A stretch of 53,596 nucleotides of DNA, from positions 14,393 to 67,988 of the forward strand of contig BFEA01000232.1 of the NCBI GenBank assembly GCA_003427395.1, in the 5' to 3' direction. Origin of the DNA: Chara braunii (lineage: Eukaryota > Streptophyta > Charophyceae > Charales > Characeae). The notes below the pieces were generated by a model. It ran no database searches, was not told the DNA's origin, and was given only the letters and a program-made list of their open reading frames with translations. Both the position numbers and the translations under genes were made by a program. Positions 33,590 through 43,953 of the stretch are shown here, piece by piece (the first letter of the stretch is position 1; the number at the start of each line of letters is the position of its first letter).

Positions 33590-34455
33590 TCATAATGAAA
33601 GATTTTGAAGTGGTCGGAAACCGCTGAAATGGCTTGTAGACACTTCAGGTCATTTCAGAAGTTTCGAGCGGTTTGGAGGAGAAGTTTTATGGGGGTTTTT
33701 TTTTGCCTGTTTTATTTTTTGGCTTAACGTTGCTTTGTGTCGCCTGAAATGACCTCAAGTGCCTGAAGCTTCTGAAAGGGTTTTCAGGTCCCCTCATCCA
33801 ACCATTTGGATGGGGGCACCTGAAACCCCTTTCAGAAGATTCAACCACTTCAGGTCATTTCAGGAGTTTCAGGTGGGGACATGAAACCGCCGTAATGACC
33901 AGAAGTGGTTGAAGCTTCTGAAAAAGGTTTCATGTACCTAAAACTGCTTTCAGAAGTTTCAGTCACTTCATGTCATTTCAGGAATTTCAGGTGGGGACCT
34001 TAAACGTAGTATTGATCTGAAGTGGTTGATGCCTTTGAAAGGGGTTTCAGGTACCCCCATCTAGCCATTTGGATGGGGGGACCTGAAACCCCTTTCGGAA
34101 GTTTCTGCCACTTCATGTCATTTAAGGAATTTCAGGTGGGGACCTGAAACCGCCGTAATGATCTGAAGTGGTTGAAGCTTATAAAAGGGGTTTCAAGTAC
34201 CCCCATCCAAATGGTTAGATGGGAGTACATGAAACCCCTTTCAAATGCTTCAGCCACTTCAGGTCATTTCAGGAATTTCAGGTGGGGACGTGAAACCGCA
34301 GTAATGACCTAAAGTGGATGAAGCGTCTGAAAGGGGTTGAAGGTACCGCCATCCCCATCCAAACATTTGGATTGGGGTACCTAAAACCCCTTTCAGACGC
34401 TTCAGCAACTTCACGTCATTTCAGGAGTTTCAGGTGGGGACTTGAAGCGGTTGAA
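33590..34455. repeat. Foldback-hairpin satellite, five units of about 118-152 bp
   Basis: TTCAGGTGGGGAC recurs at 33868, 33986, 34131, 34277 and 34429. Most units contain a long dyad: GCTTCTGAAAGGGGTTTCAG, GTACCCCCATCCAA, a short loop, then TTGGATGGGGG, CACCTGAAACCCCTTTCAGA and AG. The predicted stems are 30-40 bp. The outer parts, CACTTCAGGTCATTTCAGG and CCGTAATGACCTGAAGTGG, also form a dyad. RNA from either strand would be strongly hairpinned. No ORF. Confidence 0.92.
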
Positions 34456-34644
34456 AGTGACATGTAAATAGCGTTTGTTACTAACCATCTCTCCCACTGG
34501 TTCGTTGGGGGATGTTGTGACGGAAGTGGGGTGTCGTTGCACAGTAGCCTTACTCAACGCTTCCGCTTCGTCAACGGTCCACCTTCCACAATGACGACTA
34601 ACAAGCAATGCATCGTGTCACGGATCCAAGTGTCAATGGAGGTA

Positions 34645-34975
34645 TTTTACCGGTTCTCTCGAAAAAACAAAAGGTGGGGGGAGAATCATGATTCCCCCAC
34701 CACCTTTGACAATGCCAACGGGAACCAATCACCGAAGTGTCAATCAAGAACAGAAGTGTCAATCAAAGATCGAACTACCATTCAATGTGTTTCATCGATT
34801 TTCTCGAAAACAAAAGCTCAAAAAATAAACGTTGGGGGAGGATAGCGATTCTCTCCCTACCTTTCATAATGCCAAAGGGAACCAACCAATGAAGTGTCAA
34901 TCAATGATCGAACTGTCATTCAATGTGTTTCACCGGTTTTCTCGAGAGAAAAAAGGTGGGGGGAGAATCTCCACG
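34645..34975. repeat. Three-copy repeat GGTTTTCTCGAAAA..GGTGGGGGGAGAAT
   Basis: Copies start near 34649, 34795 and 34932, period about 145 bp. Each has CGGTTTTCTCGA, an A-rich run, GGTGGGGGGAGAATC and, between them, GAAGTGTCAATCAATGATCGA and CATTCAATGTGTTTCA. Confidence 0.8.
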
Positions 34976-35125
34976 AGTTGTGTCATCCTGTTGCATCAGA
35001 TTAAACTTAGTCAAATTCATGTTCGCTAGGGTGTTGTGCGTAGCTAGTTCAAAACAAAAGTAGAATTTAACCGACACAGTTGTATATGTCTCGCGCAACG
35101 AGTTCAACTTCAAAAAGAGAAACAT

Positions 35126-35404
35126 GTGTTTAGTTCAAGGCCGATGTGCAAACGGCAGGATGGGTACAGTGTTAGGTGGTCAGGTCGAGGATATCGACAT
35201 TTGGCAGATGTAGAGAAAATTATGATGGGTATCCGTGACGCAATAGGAAAATCATTGTCAGGGACTCAAGGGTTCGTTCGCATGAAATACATTTCAGTGT
35301 TCACAAAGAATGCAACCCCTGAGGAACCGCAGTGCCTCACATTCGGGTCTTCGATGAACGCGTTGTATGGTTTTGGCTTCTCATGGGATCCCGCTTTACG
35401 GTGA
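35126..35404 (+). CDS. Short ORF of unknown function, doubtful
   Basis: A 92-codon + frame reading DGYSVRWSGRGYRHLADVEK, then GIRDAIGKSLSGTQGFVRMK and LTFGSSMNALYGFGFSWDP. The residue composition is protein-like and no repeat explains it. It may be a fragment of a decayed gene. The frame is cut by the satellite array that starts near 35485. No family recognised. Confidence 0.3.
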   Translation: MFSSRPMCKRQDGYSVRWSGRGYRHLADVEKIMMGIRDAIGKSLSGTQGFVRMKYISVFTKNATPEEPQCLTFGSSMNALYGFGFSWDPALR

Positions 35405-35484
35405 TGTCCACTTGAATGCAGAAACATTATCAAGGATTTTCATAGTCAGGGACCTGAAGCTCACATGTGTTTGCATGTGGTCAG

Positions 35485-36035
35485 ACCATTTCATGCACGA
35501 TGTGGTCCGACGCATTGGGGACGCCGGACCTCTGGATGGTCGACGCGACGGGGACCGCCGGAGTATCCAATGCTTTGGCGCCTCGGGGACTCAGGCCCAT
35601 GGGATGGTCCGGTGCCCCGGGGGATACCAAACCATGGGATGATCCGGCACCTCGGGGTCGCCGGACCATCCGACAATCAGGCGTCTCACGGAATTCAGCC
35701 AACGGGAGACGGTTCAGTGCCTTCCCGGCTGCGGTGCCACTGGGATGTCGGAACACCCGACGGTCTAGCGCGTCGGGGCTCCGGAGCATCCGACAGTCCG
35801 ATGTCTCGCGGGCTAGGGACCATTGCATAGTCTGGTGCCTCAGGTGCGTCGGAACATCCAATGGTCCGGTGCCTCGCGGGCTCCGGACCATGTGGTGGTT
35901 CGCTGCCTCGGGGGTTCCGGACCAGGGAATGGTCCGGCTCCTCGAGCCTGCAGGACCATCCAATATCTGGCATCTTCAAGACTACGGATCATGGGACAGT
36001 TCAACGCCTCGGGGACTCGGCACGTCTGGGGGGTC
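35485..36035. repeat. Second palindromic array, GGTCCGGTGCCTCGGGGAC family
   Basis: About twelve units of 40-50 bp with CCGGACCATGGGATGGTCCGG and CGCCTCGGGGACT. It is a diverged cousin of the 31495-33395 array, sharing CCGGACCATC and GATGGTCCGG half-sites. Confidence 0.9.
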
Positions 36036-36510
36036 AGGGCATGTATGGCAACCTCCACAACTGTCGCGCCGTCCAGTGTGAAAGACCGACCATCGAAAGT
36101 CGGGAAACCCACGATACACAAATTATCGCTATCATGGTTTCACGCTCTCCACATTCTGTTGTTCCTGGTGGCGGGGCGAGGTGCAGAAAAACCTACAGTG
36201 ATCGGATGGTGCACCGACATCCTCTACCCACACTGCCAAGTGTCCTAGTGTGTTAAGCTCGGCAGACCATAAGACCTTGGTGTCGTTGTTCAAGGATCAA
36301 TTCGTTATGTGGTTGGCCTATCGGAAGGTCAACGTGATAATAAAAATTTTCGTTAACAATGTCTCTGAATGCTTTGCATAAAACATTCACACGTCGAACA
36401 TCAACAGTGAGAAGGGGAGTTGCTCACATCCATCGCAGTCGTCCTCTGGATACCAAGGAACTCCATCACCGCAACGACCCCTATCCAACTTAGAGAGCAG
36501 GTCCCCTTCA
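36036..36510. other. Unassigned sequence before the transposase
   Basis: No repeat or domain recognised. It may contain the promoter or 5' end of the transposase that starts at 36511, but I see no clear TATA box. Confidence 0.4.
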
Positions 36511-37599
36511 ATGGGGAAGCTTCGCCGAAACCATAACTCATCGCCACGTTCAATTCGTACTCCTAAGAAGAGAAAAATAGTTCTTCAATATAAGATTCAC
36601 CCATCTCACCCTATGGTCCGAAGGTTGAGACTGGAGGATTTAATCAAGGAAATCGAGCATGACGGATTCGCTCCTCCTCCTAATCAGGCATCATCAAAAT
36701 ATTTGTCGCCTCCGGGCATCCGCTGTGAGGAAGACTCATCCGTTCGCCGCCAATCGGATGAGGACATCAGTGAAAATGACGCTTCTTTTCCACCGCATCG
36801 GTCTTCCGATGAGAGTGAACATCACACGACACAACAATGTGCCAGTAAGCCATCATCCTTAATGACGGAGTCGGGGTCAGACATGGGGAAGAGGAAATAC
36901 ACGTACGTTAAGTTAAAGCGAAAAAGCGAGATATCAGATGCAAATTTGTTAGAGAAATGCACCATGGAAGAATGCAGAGTCGTGTTGAAGACGTGCTCCA
37001 AAAAAAAGCAGTGTTGTTCTAGAATGACAATGGAAGAGGTGTACGAGGCAAAGATGAGGTATAGATCGCCGAGCCCCGAAGAAAGGCGGAAGTGGTGAAT
37101 GAAACAACTAGACAGTTTTACTTGCATTCAAGATGAAAAGAAGGTGGTCAAACTTGTCGTGGAAAACACACACGATTTGCATTAAGGCATGGTGCTACAT
37201 AATCGGTTTTTCAAGAAACAGGTATTCGTTCTACCATGATTTGCATGAAAACGGTACACGGTATTGCTGATTTATAAAAGAAAAAGTTACTCCACCACAT
37301 CAGCAGTTCATTCCATGACTTTTCAGACATTCCATACTTTGATCATGGAGGAGGCCGATGCAATGTCAAATCAGATAGACGTGAACAAGGACTACGAAGT
37401 TAGACCGCGCATCAGACTGCCTCCAATGTACGCTACCAAAATAAATGTTTATGAAAGCGTCAAACGACGGTTGCATAAATAGGACATAGACTGCTGCTCT
37501 TCGGAAGTATTCGAAAAAATGTGGCGTGTTTTTTATTCTAGCATGTTCACCTGGCAAGGTCAACCGACTATGCCTGATGCAATTACTGCACAAAACAAA

Positions 37600-38440
37600 C
37601 AAACTTTATTGAAGGTTTCACGCCAGACGTCGGACGAGGTCTCATTGCAAAACTCAATCACCATACAACAGAAAAATTCCCATTAGAAATGAAAGTTGAA
37701 AAAACATTTAAAAAAAAAAAAAATCCTTCATATTTATAAATTATCATTCCAATGTTGGTCCAATTATAAAATTTTCAGTTTTATTTGATAAGTTACCGTC
37801 TAAATATGAGTTTTCCCTTCTAACTACATCTATTTGTTCAAGATAGAATGAAAGTCTGGACGAGTTTATGAAATGTTTTAATTAAACTTTCATTCCACTA
37901 CAACAAATATCTTCTAATTTAGATTGGATTAACATATTTATGACTGAAAATCTTTACTTAGAATGACAGTCCAATTAAAAAATTTCATGAACCCATCCAG
38001 ACTTTCATTCCATCTCTAGCATGCAATTCAAATAAGAAGGAATACCTCATTCTTGTAAGAAACGTTTTCACGTAAGAAGGAAAATTTTGAAATTAGAATG
38101 ACATTTGTTTAGATGGAATGAAAATTTAAAATTTATAAAGTAATTTTACTATAGAATGATTATTTAATTCTGGGAATTTTTTTTTTTTTAGATCGTTGCA
38201 GAAAGCACATCGCAAACTATATCAAATATAATAGGTAGAATTTAAGTTCATAAGGAACATAAGTTTATGCCTATTAATGGATGGCATGAACCAAACAAAA
38301 ACTGTAATTTTTCACAATGCTAGCAACAAAACATCAAAGGAGATGGAAAATCGCACAATTAATAAGACAAATCTCACCGTTATTCTAGCACATGGAAGAA
38401 CTTCGCATATTATCGTTCACACATGATTTTCTGTTTTCTC
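37600..38440. other. AT-rich insertion inside the transposase
   Basis: About 840 bp without coding potential that separates the two recognisable parts of the transposase. It has many GGAATGAAAGT/ACTTTCATTCC motifs, A and T runs, and the foldback pair at 37845-38012. Probably a MITE-like insertion or a diverged large intron. Confidence 0.5.
37845..38012. repeat. Foldback pair, 53-bp inverted arms
   Basis: The left arm (37845-37897) starts AGAATGAAAGTCTGGACGAG. The reverse complement of the right arm (37959-38012) starts TGGAATGAAAGTCTGGATGG and stays alignable to the end. The spacer is about 61 bp. This is the shape of a small foldback or MITE element. Confidence 0.85.
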
Positions 38441-39160
38441 GCATGTCGTTGACTCGATGGTGTCATCAGTCGCTAAGGTGTTGAGAGACATACAGACACA
38501 ACCAGGAGGGTTGCCTCCAAGTCCCAAAATCCAAGATGGCAACTTTGGTGGTCAAAATAAGAACAAATATGTATTTGCGTTTCTGACACTGTTGGTTAAA
38601 TTTTGCATTTTTGAAGAATTGAAAATGAGATTCATGATAGTGGGTGACACACATCGATGTGAAGTTAGTTTATTCTCTATGAAAGCGGGTTCAAACGCCT
38701 ACACGATGAAAGAATTATTCACAACACTTAGAAATTCTACGATGTAACAGGCAGAGTGCACATTTGAAAAAAGATGGCGGATTGGAAAAATGTTGTGAGA
38801 GGTTTTTTTGACAAACAAGCTGGTGGACATTCCACCCCACATCTCTTCAGGCTCTATATGGACGGTGACAACCCTACAACGGTGTACAAAGAGTATTGCA
38901 ACAGAAATGAGTGGTTGCCTGAAGGCGAACCCATTTACTGGTTCAAAAGAGATGAGAAGGAAAGATGGGCAGGGTCTTCCATCTCATTTGAACCACGTAG
39001 CCTAAAGGTTACATTGGAAAGTGGGGACTTCGTCAAGGGCTTGCAAGGTGTAGGTGCTTTGGTGGATTAATGAAAGGAGGAGCGATCCGAATGGGAGACA
39101 CAAGAACAGTGGAAACGAGAGCTGAAAGAAAGTCGGCTATAGTATTGGGAAAATCATTTA

Positions 39161-39302
39161 GAGAGATTAAAAAACATGAAACAATGCAAAAGTGATGAAC
39201 ATGTCGCATTGTCAACCCCATTCTAGCCATTAGAGATATTAACATACATGGAACAATACAAAAGTGATGAACCTGTCGCATTGTCAACCCCATTCTGACC
39301 AT
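39161..39302 (+). repeat. About 70-bp tandem duplication in the transposase tail
   Basis: Two copies share ACAATACAAAAGTGATGAAC, then TGTCGCATTGTCAACCCC and ATTCT. On the + strand they read YMEQYKSDEPVALSTPF and a near copy, so the duplication lies in the decayed coding sequence. Confidence 0.85.
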
Positions 39303-39430
39303 CACCGATGTCAGACATCGTCGAAGAGGCGATATTGATTCCGGATGGAGAATCTCTACCAAGGAAACCTTGCTTTGTAGGTTTTAAGAGTGAGGCCCCC
39401 AAACCGGTGTCGGGGCAGAAACCCTGACAA

Positions 39431-40073
39431 GTGTATCTGCCCGTGTTTTTCAATGTCGGACGCTGTCTGACCTTTTCACTTAATTAGAAGACTTGATGAG
39501 ATTGACGTTGCCAGAGTTTATCCAGACCAACGCTATGACTGAAAGACTTGAACTTTTTGAACCTGACGTCGTCGACGCAGGACGACACCAATATCCGTGC
39601 GGGATAACGGGGGTTGGCACTGTCGTCCGCGGGTTCCGACGAGGCCGCGCTGGTGTGCGGTCGTGAGAAAACTAAAGTTAAACCTAGTCTACTTATAATA
39701 AGGTCGCGCGGCTGTTAAGCCGTGCGATTCGGGGCCTAAGCGGGCCAAAAAGGGGACGCCACGATGAGATAGCATCACGGCATGAAGGAACGGTTTAGGG
39801 TCCATAGGGTTTATGAGCCGGGGACCCGGAGGCGAAGGCGTCAAGGCCGGCTGGATAGGGCAGCCGTTGAGGCCGTCGGCTGCCAGCCTCGCCTGCCAGC
39901 CGCAGTAATAGGCCGGCTTAGCAGGCGTAGCCTGCTAGGCACCAGGAAGGGACCTGCTGGGCATTGGAAGCCCTTCATATAGAAGGGTTGCTCCTTTTCT
40001 GATGTGAAAAGGAGCTAGCCCAGTAGGTACCGTCGCCAGATTGTTACCCCGCAGACATGGGGATCGAACCTGC
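39431..40073. other. GC-rich repeat block, unclassified
   Basis: Rich in short dyads (GCCGGCTTAGCAGGCGTAGCCTGC; CTCCTTTTCTGATGTGAAAAGGAG). It shares GGAGCTAGCCCAGTAGGT and the CTCCTTTT..AAAGGAG hairpin with the LTRs of the LARD-like element, so it may be a distant LTR or derivative. No ORF with recognisable content. Confidence 0.45.
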
Positions 40074-40256
40074 CTAAATCATTACCGGGCTGTCCTTTTG
40101 GAGCAGCCCGCGATTAGACAAGGGGTGCGGCCTATTTTCGGCCATGCGATCTTCGAGATCGCGCGACTGAAATCAGCCGCGCCGGGGTGAAATGGCCCTG
40201 CGCAAGGATGACACGCATAAATCGAGAAATGGTCCGAATTTTTTTTTTCTTCTTCG

Positions 40257-40291
<35 letters not shown>

Positions 40292-40466
40292 NCTACCGGG
40301 CTAGCTCCTTTTGGAGCAGCCCGTGATTAGACAAGGGGTGCGGCCGATTTTCGGTCGTGCGATCTTCGAGATCGCGCGTCTGAAATCCTCCCTACCGAGG
40401 TGAAGTGGCCCTGCCCAAGGGTGACACGCATAAATCCATAAATGGTCCGAATTTTTTTCTTCTTCG

Positions 40467-40499
<33 letters not shown>
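40074..40499 (+). repeat. Two tandem copies of a poly(A)-ended repeat
   Basis: Copy 1 is about 40074-40291 and copy 2 about 40293-40499. Each has CCGGGCT..CCTTTTGGAGCAGCCCG, GATTAGACAAGGGGTGCGGCC, the perfect dyad GCGATCTTCGAGATCGC, GACACGCATAAATC, GGTCCGAATTTTTTT, CTTCTTCGAAAA and a 33-35-base A run. Ends in long poly(A) suggest a SINE or other retroposed RNA, but no clear A and B boxes were found. An N (40292) sits at the junction. Confidence 0.75.
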
Positions 40500-40501
<2 letters not shown>

Positions 40502-40669
40502 CAAAAACTTACCTGTTCCATAGCTAGATGTGTAAGCATGTAGGTACGGGCGCGATGGAGACAGCTACAACGTCGAGGTAAGTCGGGTCCCTTCTCTTTT
40601 TTTGGTTTTCCTTCTTTCTTTTGTGCCACGACGTGACGCGACCGTTGGCATAAGCCAACGGGAAAGANA

Positions 40670-40940
40670 AAAAAAAAAAAAAAAAAAACTAAATTAAACT
40701 AAAAACGAAGCGCCAGCTGGCGCAGGGAGAACTGACGGGGACTTAGTGTCCCCACGAAAAGTAACGGGCGCCCGTTTTTCGGGCAGCCCCTTCAGATCGA
40801 GGTAGGTTTCTTTTTTTTTCTTTTCTTTTGATTTTCTTCCTTATTAGATCTTGCTTAGATTTGATTTTTTCCTTTTTTTAATTTCCTTTTTAGATTTGGG
40901 TTAGATTTCCTCTTTTTTTGTCTTCTTTTTTTTCTTCTCT
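40670..40940. other. Hairpin-rich and T-rich spacer
   Basis: Contains strong short dyads (GCGCCAGCTGGCGC; GGGGACTTAGTGTCCCC; GGGCGCCCGTTTTTCGGGCAGCCC) followed by T-rich runs. No ORF or RNA recognised. An N lies at 40668 next to an A run. Confidence 0.5.
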
Positions 40941-41256
40941 CCCGAGGTACCCGTTCGGTTCAAACGAACGGGCAGATAAAACTGCGCCCGACTGTTCGTC
41001 GGGCTTCCACCGACTATCAGGGGGCGTTGCCCCAGCAGCCCATCTAAGGATGGGCGAATGTACTTGCCGCCTACGGGCTGCTACATGCAGAGTAGAAGAG
41101 GGGAGGGGCCGACACGACTGTGCCCGACTGTTTCGTCGGACTTCCACCGACTCATCAGGAGGTTGGACCTCAACAGTCTGCCCAAGGGCAGCGAATGTGC
41201 CGCCGTAGGCGGCCAGGTTCAGAGAGAGAAAAAGAGAGAGAGAGAGAGAGAGGGAG
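40941..41256. repeat. Two-copy hairpin repeat and (GA)n
   Basis: CCCGTTCGGTTCAAACGAACGGG forms an 8-bp stem. It is followed by two diverged copies (about 40979-41085 and 41120-41215) of ACTGYGCCCGACTGTTCGTCGG, then CTTCCACCGACT..CAGGRGG and GCGAATGT..GCCGCC. A GA-rich microsatellite follows at 41221-41256. Confidence 0.75.
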
Positions 41257-41476
41257 GGATCTAGTACCTGCGCCCGTTGGGTTTTAAAAACGGGCTGCAG
41301 TGTTCACTTGCGCGCCCGAACCTGGCGCTGAGAGCGTCCGGGTACGGGCGCGAGGCAACGGGGGAAAAGAAGACCCTGTTGAGCTTGACTCTAGTTCGAC
41401 TCCGTGAAATGACTTGAAAAGGGGGGGGGGGATGTGCTCGTTCGTTTTCGAACGAAGAGCTGCCCCTGTTGTAAGA

Positions 41477-41556
41477 NNNNNNNNNNNNNNNNNNNNNNNN
41501 NNNNNNNNNNNNNNNNNNNNNNNNNNNNNNNNNNNNNNNNNNNNNNNNNNNNNNNN
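41477..41556. other. Assembly gap, 80 N
   Basis: Eighty N bases followed within 20 bases by a 45-base A run (41575-41619). Single Ns occur at 452, 40292, 40668, 43170 and 50077, most beside homopolymers. Sequence across these points should not be trusted. Confidence 0.99.
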
Positions 41557-41574
41557 TTCGATCGGAACGAGACG

Positions 41575-41624
<50 letters not shown>

Positions 41625-41915
41625 GAAGTTGGAAAAAAAAAAAAAGGGAATGGCCACGGATCTAGCCGCGGCCTCGGTCCAGATGCAAGTTTAGAAGCAT
41701 CTGGACTGTGAATAGACTGCAGACTGTTGTGCTCAGCCATTTCTGGAGTGCGTCTGGCCGCGGGTGAAGGCTAGATGCATAGCCAGGGTTTAGAACTTGG
41801 TTCCCCTAGGGAAACATCAAGTTTCCTAGCCCTTGATCGCGAGTTTGATCTAGGGCCAGGCGCTATTCCGGGATTTGGCTGGGGGCAAAGTAGCTGCCCT
41901 CAGCCTTCAGCCAGC

Positions 41916-41923
41916 TATAAAAG
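41916..41923 (+). promoter_or_regulatory. Candidate TATA box
   Basis: TATAAAAG in the context CCAGCTATAAAAGCTAGCC, upstream of the left inverted-repeat arm and about 2 kb before the three-ORF cassette. The match to a plant core promoter is good, but a single motif proves nothing. Confidence 0.4.
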
Positions 41924-42157
41924 CTAGCCTGCCATCCAACAGCCTCACACTTGTGGCAATGCTGCTGGGGCATTCTACTCGAGTAGATGCTGGCTGGCTG
42001 GCTGCTGGTGTGATAAGGCAAAGTGCTGGAGGTCTCCACAAGCACTTGGAGGAAGGAGGAGGCAGCCATAGCTAAAGGTTGGGAGTTTTTTGCCCCACCT
42101 TCTGTGCTGTGCTGCAGGCTGTGGGGAAGCCGTGGCCTTGAGGTTGCTGCTGGTTTT

Positions 42158-42320
42158 CTAGGAAGGTGCGGCGGAAACGCTGCCGAAATTGTCCGGCGGC
42201 AGCGCTGGTACTCTTCGCGGTACGGCGAAAGCGCTGCCGAAATTGTGCGGCGGCAGCGCCGGTACTCTTGGAGGTACGGCGAAAGCGCTGCCGAAATTGT
42301 GCGACGGCAGCACCGTTTTT
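42158..42320. repeat. 54-bp tandem hairpin repeat, three units
   Basis: GCTGCCGAAATTGT recurs every 54 bp (42181, 42235, 42289). Each unit has GCGCTGCCG and CGGCAGCGC, a 9-bp perfect stem around AAATTGTGCGG. The GGTACGGCGAAAGCGCTGCCG part resembles the repeats at the right end of the window in opposite orientation. Confidence 0.88.
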
Positions 42321-43953
42321 CTCAGCAATACAGCGGGGGTCCTACTGGATTGTGTGGCAACAGTATTTTGCACAGGACTGTGAGAAAGGGGGTTGGACGC
42401 TGCCGCAGGGGCGATACCGCCAAGGTGGAAGTGCACTTTGTAATAGAAAGGGTGTGGCGATCGTCTTGTTGAGGACGTTGCGGCACGCGGTACCTGTAAG
42501 GACTATTAAGGCCGCTGTTATTTTTTTTGCGGTATACCGAGTAAGCGGGGATTGGGTCCGAAACCACCAAGTATTGCGGCAGGCAGGTGGTGGCCTGACT
42601 TGGTAATTGGTGGGATGAATCGGCGCTGTTTTGGTGGAAGGTGTGACGTTGAGGTTGTGGGATTTGAGAGTGGGGCACTCTCCTCAACAACGAGCTCGCT
42701 TCTGTATTAGTGAGCGGCGCCTGAGTCAGCGGCGGCGTTTGAAGGAGGGTGTAACCCATCCTTGTAAGTGGTCACAACGAGAGTTGCGCGGCCGAACTTT
42801 TTTCAGCAAATACTTGGCTTTCTTGAGTGAGCCTTCAAGAAATTCACTCAAGGTCAGTGCGACTCAGCTGCTTTGCACACCCGCGTGAACCCACACCTTG
42901 CATGACCTTGCTTTGAATTTAGGGGAAAGGGTAGAGTGAGAGTGTGATGTCATGCGTGTGGAGAAAGGGCGGACTTGTTTGAGGGATGGATGAATCTCTG
43001 GATTGTTTTTTTTCCTGATTGTGCAGGTAGGTTGGGAGGTGCATGTGAGAAGGAATCAACATTGCTTGCTCAAGATAATAATAGGGATGCTTACCTTTCT
43101 CCCACGCGACCTGAATGCATGTGAAAGAAAAGAGGAAAACCAAAAATAATAATAATAAAAGAGTGAACANGCGGGGGCCGAAAGAACGAAGGCCGTGGGA
43201 AAATTAGAAGAAGAGAAGACAAGGGAACACCTTAGTATCTTCCCAAGGACTTCCCCATTCTATCCCGAATGACCATTATCCTTCTATGCCCTTCTATAAA
43301 AAAAAAATACTTCTTTCTCCTCCTTATTCGTCTAAGTCGACCCTTAGCCGGGAAGCGTAGAGCGGTCGTCTACACCTAGGGTCTAGGCTTCTCCTCTCTA
43401 GGAGGCATCCAAGGCGGGGGTTCGTTGCCTTAGGGGTCGGCCCTGTTATCGACTCGGAGCGGACCACTTTTGCAGGGGAATACCATGCTGTTGCGGTGGA
43501 GCCAGCCCAACTTATGAGTCCTGAACAACGTGTTTGGGCGAGGGGGAGGGGTATTCCAGACCACTTCCTAGAGGGTAGGGAGTCTAGAAGCTGAGAGCAG
43601 TCGCCCCCTCGTGCTTTCAGGAAAAGGGGAGGCTGAATCTGGTACCCTGCTAGGTGGCCATATTAGGTGCCACCTACGTGTGGGAGGGTTGGCGCCACAA
43701 GAAGCCCAACCCGTGATTCAACTAGTGTTGAAAGAAGTACAAATAGGCACTACTTCGCGGACGGACCGTGACACAAGAATCACGGCCCGAAGAGGGGAGT
43801 AAAGATTGAACATGGAAGTGAGTATATCTGAGTTATTTTGACAAAGTTACCGCTTCGTTGTCCAGATGCTTGCGGAGAGTGATTCTCCGATTGTTCGGCA
43901 CAAGCGAGGCGGCGGCTAATTGGTTAGCGGTGCCGACACAATCCCGAGTCGGC

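Larger units (their letters stand above)
36511..39430 (+). pseudogene. Decayed DDE-type transposase with GGQNKN motif
   Basis: The N-terminal frame (36511-37098, 195 aa from ATG) is basic and Ser-rich and ends in MTMEEVYEAKMRYRSPSPEE. After a frame change at 37172 comes TICIKAWCYIIGFSRNRYSF, then YHDLHENGTRY, resembling the region ahead of the catalytic core. An AT-rich insert (37600-38440) follows. The core is at 38535-38654: DGNFGGQNKNKYVFAFLTLL, then KFCIFEELKMRFMIVGDTH. Families of this type usually show D.xGGQN(K/R)N and a GHT motif; here the His is Asp. It continues as LFRLYMDGDNPTTVYKEYCN (38850-39070). Several frameshifts mark it as dead. The family name (DUF7869-like, from memory) needs checking; the motif pair itself is clear. 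Confidence 0.72.

Noticed and set aside
40012-40080. tRNA-like GGTTCGATCCC box on the minus strand near TAGCCCAGTAGGT
   Set aside because: A-box-like and B-box-like parts lie on opposite strands and no acceptor stem pairs.
41261-41740. ORFs crossing the N gap
   Set aside because: Consist of unknown bases and poly(A) translated as Lys or Phe.
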